From contig NC_061509.1 of assembly GCF_022539505.1 (NCBI RefSeq), positions 206,105,254 to 206,169,253 of the forward strand: a stretch of 64,000 nucleotides of DNA. The letters are read 5' to 3'. The notes under the pieces were generated by a model. The model was not told the origin of the DNA. It searched no databases and saw only the letters and a program-made list of their open reading frames with translations. Position numbers and translations under genes: made by a program. The DNA is from Lolium rigidum (Eukaryota; Streptophyta; Magnoliopsida; Poales; Poaceae). Shown here piece after piece: positions 43,572-55,225 of the stretch. Numbering within the stretch: the stretch's first letter is position 1; the number at the start of each line of letters is the position of its first letter.

Positions 43572-45808
43572 GACCCCTGCCTATCAAATATTTTCAGGAC
43601 CTTGTACCATGTACTTTTACATAGATGACAATGGAAGGAAGAGGTCCAACCATCTCCTTAAAGATTGTCTTCATTTCCTGAGGCTCCATGAGACTTATAG
43701 TAGCATCAATAACAAGCCGTTAATCAAGGTCATCCTTTGGTGCCTGGAGAAATTGCTTACAATGCGCACCTCCTCCACCGCCAATGAATCACAGAATTGC
43801 AGCAGCTGCTTCTCCCTAGCAATAGTAGTAGACCGCACAAAAAATAGTCATTCTTTGGCTCATACAAATGCGATATATGAAAGTCCTGTAGGGAACTTGT
43901 GCATGATTCAGAAAGGGTGTCATATGAATTGATGCTAGAAGCTGATTACGAGGCAAGTGAATTTGGCTGATAAATCGCCATCTGCCACACCCGACTGCCT
44001 CAACTGGTAGGAGCACCCGATTGGGTTCGATAGAACTTATCACCCACCCCAAGTCCCGCGGATAGGGCACACACCCTTGGTTTTAGAAGCCAGATTGGCA
44101 GATGCAAGATGAGCAAAATTTTCCTGGTTGGCGACAGCGGAATCTATCTTATCTTTGCCAGGACATTGAGTGCGATCAAAAGATCTATGACAAACCTCAT
44201 GCCTTTACGCACATCCTTTGATGGTATTGTTCCAGGAAAACCTGTCACCCCCTTAGGGAAAATCGATCTTGATATTGTCTTCGGAGGACCATATAACTGC
44301 CGGAGCGAGTTGCTCACCTTCGAAGTTGTTGATTGGCATACTAGGACGACCAGCGTATGCATGGTTCATGGCAGTACCACTTTACACTTGTTTGAAGTTA
44401 AGGATGACATGACCTCAGGGTGCCATCACTATTAGCGGAAGTTTTATGCGGTCTGACAATTGCGATAGGGATTTTAGCAAACTTTCTGAATTGTTCAGGA
44501 TGCATGAAGAGCTCGCTCGACTTAAAGAGCTGAAAAAACACAATGTCTTCCCTAAAATCTAGAAAATTGCAACGAAGATGGCGTTTGACTCCATCTGTGA
44601 TATAAGGGCACACAAGTACATCCTACAGATTCCTACAACATTGTCCTCGTCTCAATGACCGAGGACATCACATAGGAAAGCGCACTGGTCAAATTCCTCC
44701 ATGAGAACTGGGAAATCTTCGCATGGTGCCCATTTGACATACCAGGAGCCCCAAGTAAGTGTCGAGACCCGCACTGAACATATATCGAGATGCAAGACTT
44801 CTCAAGCAGCTGTTACGACGCTTCTCAGAGCCGAAGCGTAAAGCTATTAGTAAATAAGTTCATCGGTTACTCAATGCCAAATTCATTCGAGAGATCAAGC
44901 AAGACACTTCGATATCTAATCCAGTTTTGGTCCCAAAGAAAAACGCAGACTACGTATGTGCGTCGACTTCAATAACTTTAATAAACATTGTCCAAAGGAT
45001 CTCTTCTTGTTGCCTTGCATCAACTAGATAGTTAATTCTGCGAATGGTTGTGAGATACTATGCTTCCTTGGCGCCTTTTCCGGTTATAACAAAATCATGA
45101 TGAAAATGGACGATCAAGAGAACACAGCTTTCACCACACCATATGGAGTTCACTCCTACACAACAATGCTTTTTGGGATAAAAAATGTGGGTGCTACTTA
45201 TTAGAGGATGATGCATGCATGTTTGAAGGAGAAGATTGGCAGAAATGTCCAAGTCTACGTCGATGATGTGGTTATCACAACCAAGAGAGGATCTCCACTC
45301 ATCAACGACTTACGCGAGACCTTTGATAGTCTCAATCGCTATATTATCAAGTTGAATCCAACTAAATGTGTGTTTAGAGTCTCTGCTGGACAACTCCTCG
45401 GATATTTCATATCTTTGAGAGGGATAGAAGAAAATCCTTAGAAAATTCAAGCGATACTAACTATGGGAAAACCAACAAACGTCAAAGGAGTGCAGCGACT
45501 CGCAAGATGGGTAGCGGCACTTAGTCAATTTATCAGTAAGTTGGGTGAGAAAGCACTCCCTTTTTACCAGCTGTTGCAGAAGTCAGATACTTTGAGTGGA
45601 CAACAGAGGCACAAATAACTTTTGACAACCTGAAAAGGGTACTGTCAACTTCACCAGTGCTCGTAACCCCTCGTAAAGCACAACCAATGTTACTATATAT
45701 CTCCGCCACCAACCAGGTGGTCAGTACCGTGTTTGTTGTTGGGCGCGGAAGAAGGCAAGGTTCATGGAGTTCAGGGTCCAGTTTATTACCTTGACGAGGT
45801 CATGTCAC
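43572..45808 (+). pseudogene. Old Tat-type gypsy gag end, protease and RT
   Basis: Scattered frames give a gag C-terminal piece (SNHLLKDCLHFLRL, about 43640) and a protease region at 44109-44435 (GIVPGKPVTPLGKIDLDI, ELLTFEVVDW). An RT follows at about 44700-45440 with FAWCPFDIPGAP, VCVDFNNFNKHCPKD, FSGYNKIMM and the catalytic YVDDVV (about 45250). Many stops break every domain. The region is interrupted at 45808 by element B and continues at 54125. This is a remnant much older than element B. Confidence 0.72.
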
Positions 45809-47244
45809 TGATACGTCTCCAAGGTATCTATAATTTCTGATGTTCCATGCTTGTTTTATGACAATACCGACATGTTTTGTTCACACTTTATGTCATTATT
45901 ATGCGTTTTCCGGAACTAACCTATTGACGAGATGCCGAAAGGCCGGTTGTCTGTTCTCGCTGTTTTTGGTTCCGGAAAGGCTGTTCGGGTAATATTCTCG
46001 GAATTGGACGAAATCAACGCCAAACCTCCTATTTTTCCCGGAAGGCTCCGAACACCGAAGAAGAGTCGGAGAGGGGCCGGGGGCCACCACACCATAAGGC
46101 GGCGCGGGCCAGACCCTGGCCGCGCCGGCCTAGGGTGGGGCCACCCTGTCAGCCCTCCTGCGCCGCCTCTTCGCCTATTTAAGCCCTTTCGACCTAAAAA
46201 CGCAGCACCTCTTGACGAAACTCCAGAAAGACTCCGGGGCGCCGCCACATCGCGAAACTCCAATTCGGGGACAGAAGTCTCTGTTCCGGCACCCTGCCGG
46301 GACGGGGAATTGCCCCCGGAGTCATCTCCACCGCCGTCTCCACCGCCATCTTCACCGCCATCGCCGCCTCCATGATGAGGAGGGAGTAATTCACCCCCGG
46401 GGCTGAGGGCTCCGCTGTAGCTATGTGGTTCATCTCTCTCTCTCTTTGTGATCAAGTTGAGTATTATCTATGTGCTACTCTAGTGATGTTATTAAAGTAC
46501 TCTATTCCTCCTGCACGGTGTAATGGTGACAAGTGTGTGCATCCGTGTTAGTACTTGGCGTAGGCTATGATTGTAATCTCTTGTAGATTATGAAGTTAAC
46601 TATTGCTATGATAGTATTGATGTGATCTATGCCTCCTTCATAGTGTGATGGTGACGAGTGTGCATGCTATGTTAGTTCTCGGTGTGATTGTGTTGATCTA
46701 TCTTACACTCCGAGGTTATTTAAATATGAACATTGAATATTGTGGAGCTTGTTAACTCCGGCATTGAGGGTTCGTGTAATCCTACACGCTTAGTGGTGTT
46801 CATCATCCAACAAGAGGGTGTAGAGTAGTCCTATTATGTGATCATTGTTGAGAGTGTCCACTAGTGAAAGCAGGATCCCTGGGCCTTGCTTCCAAGCATC
46901 GAATCTCCGTTTGTTTACTGTTTTGTTACATGTTTACTCGCTGCCATATTTTATTCAGATTGCTATTACCACTCATACTCATCCATATTACTTGCATCTC
47001 ACTATCTCTTCGCCGAGCTAGTGCACCTATACATCTGACAAGTGTATTAGGTGTGTTGGGGACACAAGAGACTTCTTGCTTTGTGGTTGCAGTGGTTGCT
47101 TGAGAGGGATATCTTTGACCTCTTCCTCCCTGAGATCGATAAACCTTGGGTGATCCACTTAAGGGAAACTTGCTGCTGTTCTACAAACCTCTGCTCTTGG
47201 AGGCCCAACGCTGTCTATAAGAATAGAAGCTCCCGTAGACATCA
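45809..47244 (+). repeat. 5' LTR of element B
   Basis: TGATACGTCTCC to GTAGACATCA. A likely TATA box, TATTTAA, lies at 46176-46182, downstream of GC-rich sequence, and would start the element transcript. Frames inside (45916-46455, 46864-47103) are not genes. Confidence 0.92.
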
Positions 47245-47254
47245 AGTACTTTTC

Positions 47255-47272
47255 TGGCGCCGTTGCCGGGGA
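47255..47272 (+). other. Primer-binding site, tRNA-Asp
   Basis: TGGCGCCGTTGCCGGGGA is a perfect 18-base complement of the plant tRNA-Asp(GTC) 3' end. A partial second copy (TGGCGCCATTG) lies at about 47322 inside a short duplicated segment, also seen in element A. Confidence 0.92.
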
Positions 47273-47409
47273 GGAAAGGTAACAGGCACTCATACTCCGG
47301 TTCCAGGTAACAGTACTTTTCTGGCGCCATTGTGTTTGTGCTCGAAGCTATTTCCTTTAGATCCTGCAATTGCATCTTTTTGTTTCTTGTTTTACACTAG
47401 TTAGGCATA

Positions 47410-49181
47410 ATGGACAACAATGAGCTTCTTACTTTATTTCCTAAGTTAAGACATGAATTGTGTGATGCGAAAATTAAAGAACCTATGGAGCCTCAATTGC
47501 ATGCTAGTAGCAATGTTATTAGTATGAACGCAATCACTACTAATACTATGGATAAGTCTAAGCTTGGGGAAGCTAGTTTATATAAAAATAATCTTTTTTG
47601 CTCCTCAGCTTTGGAAGAAATATTTTGCTCTGATAATGCTTTATCTCCCATATGCGATAACTCTAATGATGCTTCTAATATTTTAAATCCACCTGCTGAA
47701 AGTATTCCGTATAAAATACCTATGAAAATTATTGAACATGTTATGGATAACCCCTATAAAGGGGATGGAACTGTCCATCCTAGAGATCATTTACTGTTTT
47801 TGCATGAATTATGCGGGTTATTCAAGTGTGCAGGTATCTCTATGGATGAAGTGAGGAAGAAGCTATTCTCTGTTTCGCTGTGCAGTAAAGCAGCGCATTG
47901 GTATAAATTGTTGGAGAATAGTCATTCTCTTGGTTGGGAGGAAATTGCATCTCTCTTTTATTCTAAATTTTATCCTCCTCATGAAGTGCATATTGATAGG
48001 AATTATATTTATAACTTTTATCCTCGTGATGGAGAGAGTATTTCTCAAGCGTGGGGGAGATTGAAATCACTAATGCTCAAATGTCCCATTCATGAGCTCC
48101 CCGTAATGTTATTGTTAATAATTTTTATGCGAGGCTTTCAGGACAACACAAGGACTATCTGGACGCGTGTTCGGAGGGATCTTTCACAAGCAAGGAGGTT
48201 GAAGCTAGGTGGGATCTTCTTGATCGGATTGAGGAGAACGCCGAAGGATGGGAGAACGACAAAGGTAAAGAGTCAGGTATAAATTATGATTATGAATGCA
48301 TTGAAGCTTTTATGGATACCGATAAATTTCGAAATATGAGTGCTACTTATGGTCTTGACTCTCAAGTTGCTGCAAATCTTTATAAAGCCTTTGCTTCTCA
48401 TTTTGAATTGCCCAAAAAGAATTTTGATAAGTATCATGAACCTTTTAAAGAGGCTTGCATGAAGAATGAAATTGTTGTTAATTATTGCAATAAGCATGCT
48501 CAAACTCCTAAGAATGCTATTTCCTATAAGCATGTTAATTTTTGTGGAATACATAGACCTTGTGGAATTAATCAAATCAAAGATGAATATTGTATCCATC
48601 ATGCTAATGAAAAAACTAGAAAGTGGTTTAGGGCTCTAGATGATCTTGGTAAAAAAGTTTGTGCCCTCTATCCTTTTATTTGTGAAGTTTGCCATGAAGT
48701 GGGTCATTTTAATTTTCAATGCTCCTCCAATGATAATTTGAACCCAATGAGTGCTGCAAATTTGTATTGTGATGATGAAATTACTCCTAATCAGCATGAT
48801 GAACTTATTTTATTTTTGGGGTGTGAAGAACTGTCGAGAAAAATCTCTTTGTTACATATGAGTGATCTTGATATTGATGATGTCCTGCATGGGTGTTTTT
48901 CTTATTGCATTGATAATAGCCATACAAATACATACATACAAAATATTTTAGAAGATGACACCTTGCCAAAATATGATAGGACCGCTGTGTGTTTTCAACT
49001 AATTAATGAAAAGGAGGGATCCTCCCAAGTTTCTTCTATTGTTTCTGAAAGTAAATCAGGTTATGCGGACAAGCCACCCTTCAAGCCTCTTCCTCCTAAA
49101 GAAGGGAACGAGGAGAAGGAAGAGAAGAATAAGAAGAAAAAGGGAACGAAGAAGAAGAAGAAGAAGGAGAATAAAAAGTAA
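47410..49181 (+). pseudogene. Gag of element B with one frameshift
   Basis: The frame 47410-48282 starts MDNNELLTLF and contains an Athila-type capsid region (HPRDHLLFLHELCGLFKC, AAHWYKLLENSHSLGWEEI). A one-base frameshift at about 48101-48107 moves the coding into the frame that stays open from 48105 to 49181 (SGQHKDYLDACSEGSF follows directly). The second part holds a possible zinc motif (CGIHRPCGIN; ICEVCHEVGHFNFQC near 48680) and a Lys-rich C-terminus. Because only a single base shift breaks it, the gag was lost recently. No protease or RT follows. Confidence 0.8.
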
Positions 49182-49190
49182 GAGGTAACG

Positions 49191-49427
49191 GTGTATCCCC
49201 GCGTGAATGAGATAACGCTAGGTAACCGTAAGTATGTTGCTCCTAATGATTATTGTGACAATGAATCTGAATACGATGATCTTCCTATGCCCTTTACATA
49301 CATTAGCAATCATGATTTAAATGAGCACACTACTTTTGATATTGCAAATCTCTGGGAAACTAATTCTCAAAATGATGATGATAATAATTGCCATAGTGTC
49401 GAGTGCTATCCATGCTTCCTCCCATAA
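49191..49427 (+). CDS. Short acidic ORF after gag (element B)
   Basis: A 78-codon frame nine bases after the gag stop, starting MYPRVNEITLGN and rich in Asp, Asn and Tyr. No domain is recognised. It may be a remnant of a longer frame that once linked gag to the hydrophobic-tail ORF at 49574. The segment 49428-49573 is in other frames and includes a SKLGE-type polypurine-like core (49442-49454). Confidence 0.35.
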   Translation: MYPRVNEITLGNRKYVAPNDYCDNESEYDDLPMPFTYISNHDLNEHTTFDIANLWETNSQNDDDNNCHSVECYPCFLP

Positions 49428-49573
49428 TGATATAGAAAGCTCTAAGCTTGGGGAAGAGGTGTTTGAAAATCCTTTAGCTACTGGTCATTATGTTCTTGAT
49501 ACATCTCCTTCTAATAACAATGATGGTGTGGACACGGATAAACCGATCGTGAAAGATAACTATTCTATTTCCT

Positions 49574-50113
49574 ATGATGACACTCGTGCCCCCGATCTCC
49601 GATGATTATTATAAAGAATGCTATGATATAGGTTCTAACTATCCTTATGAAACTTGTCATAGTCATGATTGGATTACCAAAAACAATTCCCTTAATATGC
49701 AATTTGTTTACCATGTTCAAATTCTTGATAATAATCTTACTCCAATTACTATTAATGAGAATAACTCTTCTTATGCCAAATCTAATGATACTTCTATGCA
49801 TATGAACCATGATAAGAATGTTTTAAGTGATGGGTATATTGTGGATTTCATCAATGATGCTACTGAAAGTTATTATGAGAGAGGGAAATATGGTTATATG
49901 CATTTCAATAATATTAAGTTTCCCCTCTTTATGTTGAGAATCTTGAAGTTACTCGTGTTTAATCCTCTTATGCTTGTCACTTTGTTCTTCATGAATTCAT
50001 TTGTGTACAAAATTCCTCTGCATAGGAAGCATGTTAGGCTTAAATGTGTTTTGAATTTGCCTCTTGAAGCTCTCTTTTGCTTCAAATACTATTTCTTGCG
50101 AGTGCATCATTAA
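49574..50113 (+). CDS. ORF with conserved hydrophobic tail (element B)
   Basis: 179 codons. The first two-thirds is Asp/Asn/Tyr-rich and hydrophilic. From ATESYYERGKYG onward it matches the tail of the element A ORF, with two hydrophobic stretches separated by KIPLHRKHVRLK, and ends in the same FLRVHH. The frame and stop are kept in both elements although the DNA has diverged. Length and hydropathy would fit a membrane-associated protein. An env-like role is speculative, and translation is not shown. Confidence 0.5.
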   Translation: MMTLVPPISDDYYKECYDIGSNYPYETCHSHDWITKNNSLNMQFVYHVQILDNNLTPITINENNSSYAKSNDTSMHMNHDKNVLSDGYIVDFINDATESYYERGKYGYMHFNNIKFPLFMLRILKLLVFNPLMLVTLFFMNSFVYKIPLHRKHVRLKCVLNLPLEALFCFKYYFLRVHH

Positions 50114-52671
50114 AACTGCTGAGCCCATCTTAATGGCTATAAAGAAAGAACTTCTTGGGAGATAACCCATGTGTTATTTTGCTACAGTACTTTGTTTTAT
50201 ATTTGTGTCTTGGAAGTTTTTTACTACTGTAGCAACCTCTCCTTATCTTAGTTTTGTGTTTTGTTGTGCCAAGTAAAGTCTTTGATAGTAAAGTTCATAC
50301 TAGATTTGGATTACTGCGCAGAAACAGATTTCTTTGCTGTCACGAATTTCGACCTGCCTCCCTGTAGGTAGCTCAGAAAATTAAGCCAATTTACGTGCGT
50401 GATCCTCAGATATGTACGCAACTTTCATTCGATTTGGGCATTTTCATTTGAGCAAGTCTGGTGCCTTGATAAAATCCATCTTTACGGACTGTTCTATTTT
50501 GACAGATTCTGCCTTTTATTTCGCATTGCCTCTTTTGCTATGTTGGATGAATTTCTTTGATCCATTAATGTCCAGTAGCTTTATGCAATGTCCAGAAGTG
50601 TTAAGAATGATTGTGTCACCTCTGAAAATGTTAATTTTTATTGTGCACTAACCCTCTAATGAGTTGTTTCGAGTTTGGTGTGGAGGAAGTTTTCAAGGGT
50701 CAAGAGAGGAGGATGATATACTATGGTCAAGGAGAGTGAAAGCTCTAAGCTTGGGGATGCCCCGGTGGTTCATCCCTGCATATTTCAAGAAGACTCAAGC
50801 ATCTAAGCTTGGGGATGCCCAAGGCATCCCCTTCTTCATCGACAAATTATCGAGTTCCTTCTCTTGAAACTATATTTTTATTCGGTCACATCTTATGTAC
50901 TTTACTTGGAGCGTCTGTATGTTTCTTGTTTTTGTTTTTGTTTGAATAAATGCTTGTGTGGGAGAGAGACACGCTCCGCTGGTTCGTATGAACACATGTG
51001 TTCTTAGCTTTTAATTTTCATGGTGAAGGATGAAACTGCTTCGTTAATTGTTATATGGTTGGAAACGGAAAATGCTACATGTAGTAACTGGTATGATGTC
51101 TTGAATAACTTGATACTTGGCAATTGTTGTGCTCATGTTTAAGCTCTTGCATCATATACTTTGCACCTATTAGTGAAGAAATACATAGAGCTTGTTAAAA
51201 TTTGGTTTGCATGAGTGGTTTCTCTAGAGTCTAGATATTTTCTAGTGAGGTGTTTGAACAACAGGGAAGACAATGTATAGTCTTATAATGCTTGTAATAT
51301 GTCTTTTATGTAAGTTTTGATGTACTAGTTTATGCTTGTGTTTGCTTCAAACAACCTTGCTAGCCTAAGCCTAGTATCGAGAGGGAGTACTTCTCATGCA
51401 TCCAAAATCCTTAAGCCAACCACTATGCCATTTGTGTCCACCATACCTACCTACTACATGGTATTTGTCCGCCATTCCAAAGTAAATTGCTTGAAGTGCT
51501 ACCTTTAAATTTCTATCCTCTACCTTTACAATATATAGCTCATGGGACAAATAGCTTAAAAACTATTGTGGTATTGAATATGTACTTATGCATTTTATTT
51601 CTTATAAGTTGCTTGTTGTGCGATAACCATGTTCCCGGGGACGCCATCAACTACTCTTTGTTGAAAATCATGTGAGTTGCTATGCATGTTCGTCTTGTCC
51701 GAAGTAAGGGCGATCTACCACTTTATGGTTAGAGCGTGCATATTGTTAGAGAAGAGCATTGGGCCGCTAACTAAAGCCATGATCCATGGTGGAAGTTTCA
51801 GTTTTGGACATATATCCTCAATCTCATATGAGAAAATTAATTGTTGCTACACGCTTATGCATAAAAGAGGAGTCCATTATCTGTTGTCTATGTTGTCCCG
51901 GTATGGATGTCTAAGTTGAGAATAATCAATAGCGAGAACTCCAATGCGAGCTTTCTCCTTAGACCTTTGTACAGGCGGCATAGAGGTACCCCTTTGTGAC
52001 ACTTGGTTAAAACATGTGCATTGCGATAATCCCGGTAGTCCAAGCTAATTAGGACAAGGTGCGGGCACTATTAGTATACTATGCATGAGGCTTGCAACTT
52101 GTAGGATATAATTTACATGATACATATGCTTTATTACTACCGTTGACAAAATTGTTTCTTGCTTTCAAAACCAAAGCTCTAGCACAAATATAGCAATCAA
52201 TGCTTCCCTCTGCGAAGGGCCATTCTTTTACTTTTATGTTGAGTCAGTTTACCCATTTCTCTCTATCTTAGAAGCAAACACTTGTGATTAACTGTGCATT
52301 GATTCTTACATACTTGCATATTATACTTGTTATATTGCTTTGCATTGACAATTATCCATGAGATATACATGTTACAAGTTGAAAGCAACCGCTAAAACTT
52401 AATCTTCCATTGTGTTGCTTCAATGTCTTTACTTTGAATTTATTGCTTTATGAGTTAACTCTTATGCAAGACTTATTGATGCCTGTCTTGAAAGTACTAT
52501 TCATGAAAAGTCTTTGCTATATGATTCAGTTGTTTACTCATTACATTAACATTGCTTCGAATCGCTGCATTCATCTCATATGCTTTACAATAGTATGATT
52601 AAGATTATGGTGGTAGCATATCACTTCAGAAATTATCTTTTATCGTTTACCTACTCGAGGACGAGTAGGAA
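50114..52671 (+). mobile_element. Long 3' noncoding region of element B
   Basis: About 2.5 kb without a supported gene. It holds two exact internal copies of the polypurine-tract 16-mer at 50745-50760 and 50803-50818. The second is followed by a 9-bp perfect hairpin (ggggatgcc caa ggcatcccc). The region is colinear with element A up to the gap. Confidence 0.85.
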
Positions 52672-52687
52672 CTAAGCTTGGGGATGC
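52672..52687 (+). other. Polypurine tract of element B
   Basis: The 16-mer ctaagcttggggatgc directly abuts the 3' LTR at 52688. The same 16-mer occurs twice inside the element, and its 13-base core also occurs in gag (47558 and 49442). Confidence 0.88.
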
Positions 52688-54119
52688 TGATACGTCTCCA
52701 ACGTATCTATAATTTCTGATGTTCCATGCTTGTTTTATGACAATACCGACATGTTTTGTTCACACTTTATGTCATTATTATGCGTTTTCCGGAACTAACC
52801 TATTGACGAGATGCCGAAAGGCCGGTTGTCTGTTCTCGCTGTTTTTGGTTCCGGAAAGGCTGTTCGGGCAATATTCTCGGAATTGGACGAAATCAACGCC
52901 AAACCTCCTATTTTTCCGGAAGGCTCCGAACACCGAAGAAGAGTCGGAGAGGGGCCGGGGGGCCACCACACCATAAGGCGGCGCGGGCCGGACCACGGCC
53001 GCGCCGGCCTAGGGTGGGGCCACCCTGTCAGCCCTCCTGCGCCGCCTCTTCGCCTATTTAAGCCCTTTCGACCTAAAAACGCGATACCTCTTGACGAAAC
53101 TCCAGAAAGACTCCAGGGGCGCCGCCACATCGCGAAACTCCAATTCGGGGGACAGAAGTCTCTGTTCCGGCACCCTGCCGGGACGGGGAATTGCCCCCGG
53201 AGTCATCTCCACCGCCGTCTCCACCGCCATCTTCACCGCCATCGCTGCCTCCATGATGAGGAGGGAGTAATTCACCCCCGGGGCTGAGGGCTCCGCTGTA
53301 GCTATGTGGTTCATCTCTCTCTCTTTGTGATCAAGTTGAGTATTGTCTATGTGCTACTCTAGTGATGTTATTAAAGTACTCTATTCCTCCTGCACGGTGT
53401 AATGGTGACAGTGTGTGCATTCGTGTTAGTACTTGTCGTAGGCTATGATTGTAATCTCTTGTAGATTATGAAGTTAACTATTGCTATGATAGTATTGATG
53501 TGATCTATGCCTCCTTCATAGTGTGATGGTGACAGTGTGCATGCTATGTTAGTTCTCGGTGTGATTGTGTTGATCTATCTTACACTCGAGGTTATTTAAA
53601 TATGAACATTGAATATTGTGGAGCTTGTTAACTCCGGCATTGAGGGTTCGTGCAATCCTACACGATTAGTGGTGTTCATCATCCAACAAGAGGGTGTAGA
53701 GTAGTCCTATTATGTGATCATTGTTGAGAGTGTCCACTAGTGAAAGCAGGATCCCTGGGCCTTGCTTCCAAGCATCGAATCTCCGTTTGTCTATTGTTTT
53801 GTTACATGTTTACTCGCTGCCATATTTTATTCAGATTGCTATTACCACTCATACTCATCCATATTACTTGCATCTCACTATCTCTTCGCCGAGCTAGTGC
53901 ACCTATACATCTGACAAGTGTATTAGGTGTGTTGGGGACACAAGAGACTTCTTGCTTTGTGGTTGCAGGGTTGCTTGAGAGGGATATCTTTGACCTCTTC
54001 CTCCCTGAGATCGATAAACCTTGGGTGATCCACTTAAGGGAAACTTGCTGCTATTCTACAAACCTCTGCTCTTGGAGGCCCAACACTGTCTACAAGAATA
54101 GAAGCTCCCATAGACATCA
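52688..54119 (+). repeat. 3' LTR of element B
   Basis: 1432 bp, TGATACG to tagacatca, with TATA-like TATTTAA at 53055-53061. It differs from the 5' LTR by roughly 1.4-1.7 percent substitutions by eye. It is followed at once by the GTCAC target duplication. Confidence 0.92.
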
Positions 54120-54124
54120 GTCAC

Positions 54125-55225
54125 CAGCTAAGCAACGATACCCGGATTACCAAAAACTATCATACGGTGTCTTCAGAACAACGCAACAATTATGACACTA
54201 GTTTCAAGAGAATCCCATTGTAGTAGTCAGGGAAGCTCCATTGTCAAACATCCTTAATAACATCAACGCAACGGGATGAGTCTCTCTTTGGGGCATTGGA
54301 TTATCTCCGCAAGACATTACATATGGAAAGCCGAAAGTAATCAAGTCCTAAGTTTTAGCAAAATTCATCAGCGAGTGGATAGAAGTTCAAACTCCGACCC
54401 TCTAGATATGTCGATCCCTTGGAGAATGTATTTTGATGGCTCGAAGAGAGTTGAAGGTGCAGGAGCTGGTGTCGTCCTCATATGTCCAAAGGGCGATAAG
54501 ATGCAACATGTTCTAAGTATGAATTTTTGCAATGCCTCTAACAATGAAGCTGAATATGAAGCCTTGCTGTATGGCATGCACATGTCCAAAGAATGTGGCG
54601 CTACTCACCTCATGATCTATGGATATTCAAACTTAGTTGTGCAACAAACGATGAAGTAGTGTGATGCAGTAAATGAAAACATGATTGCATATCGTGATAT
54701 GTATAACCTTCTAGAGGGCAGTTTTGATGGTTGTGAGGTCAATCATATAGCTCGCGCCAGCAATGAAGAAGCCGATGCATTGGCCAATATACGATCTACA
54801 AGGGCACCCATCCCAGATGGAGTTTTCATGGAGGAAATTCCAGAGCAATTCATGAAGTTAAAGCCTCCTACATTGACTCAGCAATGAACAACACACTCAA
54901 GGGCTGCACCCGAGACATCTACAATGATAGAAGAGCAAGATGAGCTCGATGTTTCAATTCAAGTATTATTGATCGACCCTATATGGACAAACCAGTACCT
55001 GGCATATATCATGCGATAGGAGTTTTCATATGAACCGTCAGAAGCACGGCATATTATCCGTCGATCCACGACCCTTCAAGTCATTAATGGTGAATTTACA
55101 AACGAAGTATCTCTAGTCTCCTGTAAAAGATGTATTGCACCCGAAGATGGCAAAAATATCTTACTCAATATCCACGAAGGTATATGCGATCATCACCCAA
55201 GTAGTCAAGTGTTAAAGCAACTCTA
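54125..55225 (+). pseudogene. Continuation of old Tat-type pol: RNase H and integrase start
   Basis: After the target duplication the pol resumes (QRYPDYQKLSYGV). RNase H appears at 54390-54890 with MYFDGSKRVEGAGAGVVL, NNEAEYEALLYGM and ASNEEADALA. The linker and integrase zinc-finger approach follow (LQVINGEFTNEV, NIHEGICDHHPSS, about 55080-55200) and the sequence ends near 55225. It carries several stops. The two halves 43572-45808 and 54125-55225 were one element before B inserted. Confidence 0.75.

Larger units (their letters stand above)
45809..54119 (+). mobile_element. Complete pol-less Sabrina-like LTR element B
   Basis: 8311 bp with LTRs of 1436 and 1432 bp, a tRNA-Asp primer site, a gag, a hydrophobic-tail ORF and a polypurine tract. 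It is flanked by perfect 5-bp target duplications GTCAC (45804-45808 and 54120-54124). No protease, RT, RNase H or integrase is present, so it is non-autonomous. It interrupts the RT/RNase H part of an old Tat-type pol. The LTR pair differs by about 20 substitutions plus single-base indels by my count. At 1.3e-8 substitutions per site per year this implies insertion under about one million years ago. Confidence 0.92.

Noticed and set aside
43985..44050. A possible tRNA-like element (tggtaggagcacc, ggttcgatagaac)
   Set aside because: The B-box-like sequence deviates from GGTTCGAnnCC and no cloverleaf or acceptor stem pairs could be found; it lies in the gag-protease part of an old gypsy element.
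47322..47340. The second TGGCGCCATTG as a second working primer site
   Set aside because: It differs from tRNA-Asp complementarity after ten bases and is part of a short duplicated leader segment also seen in element A.
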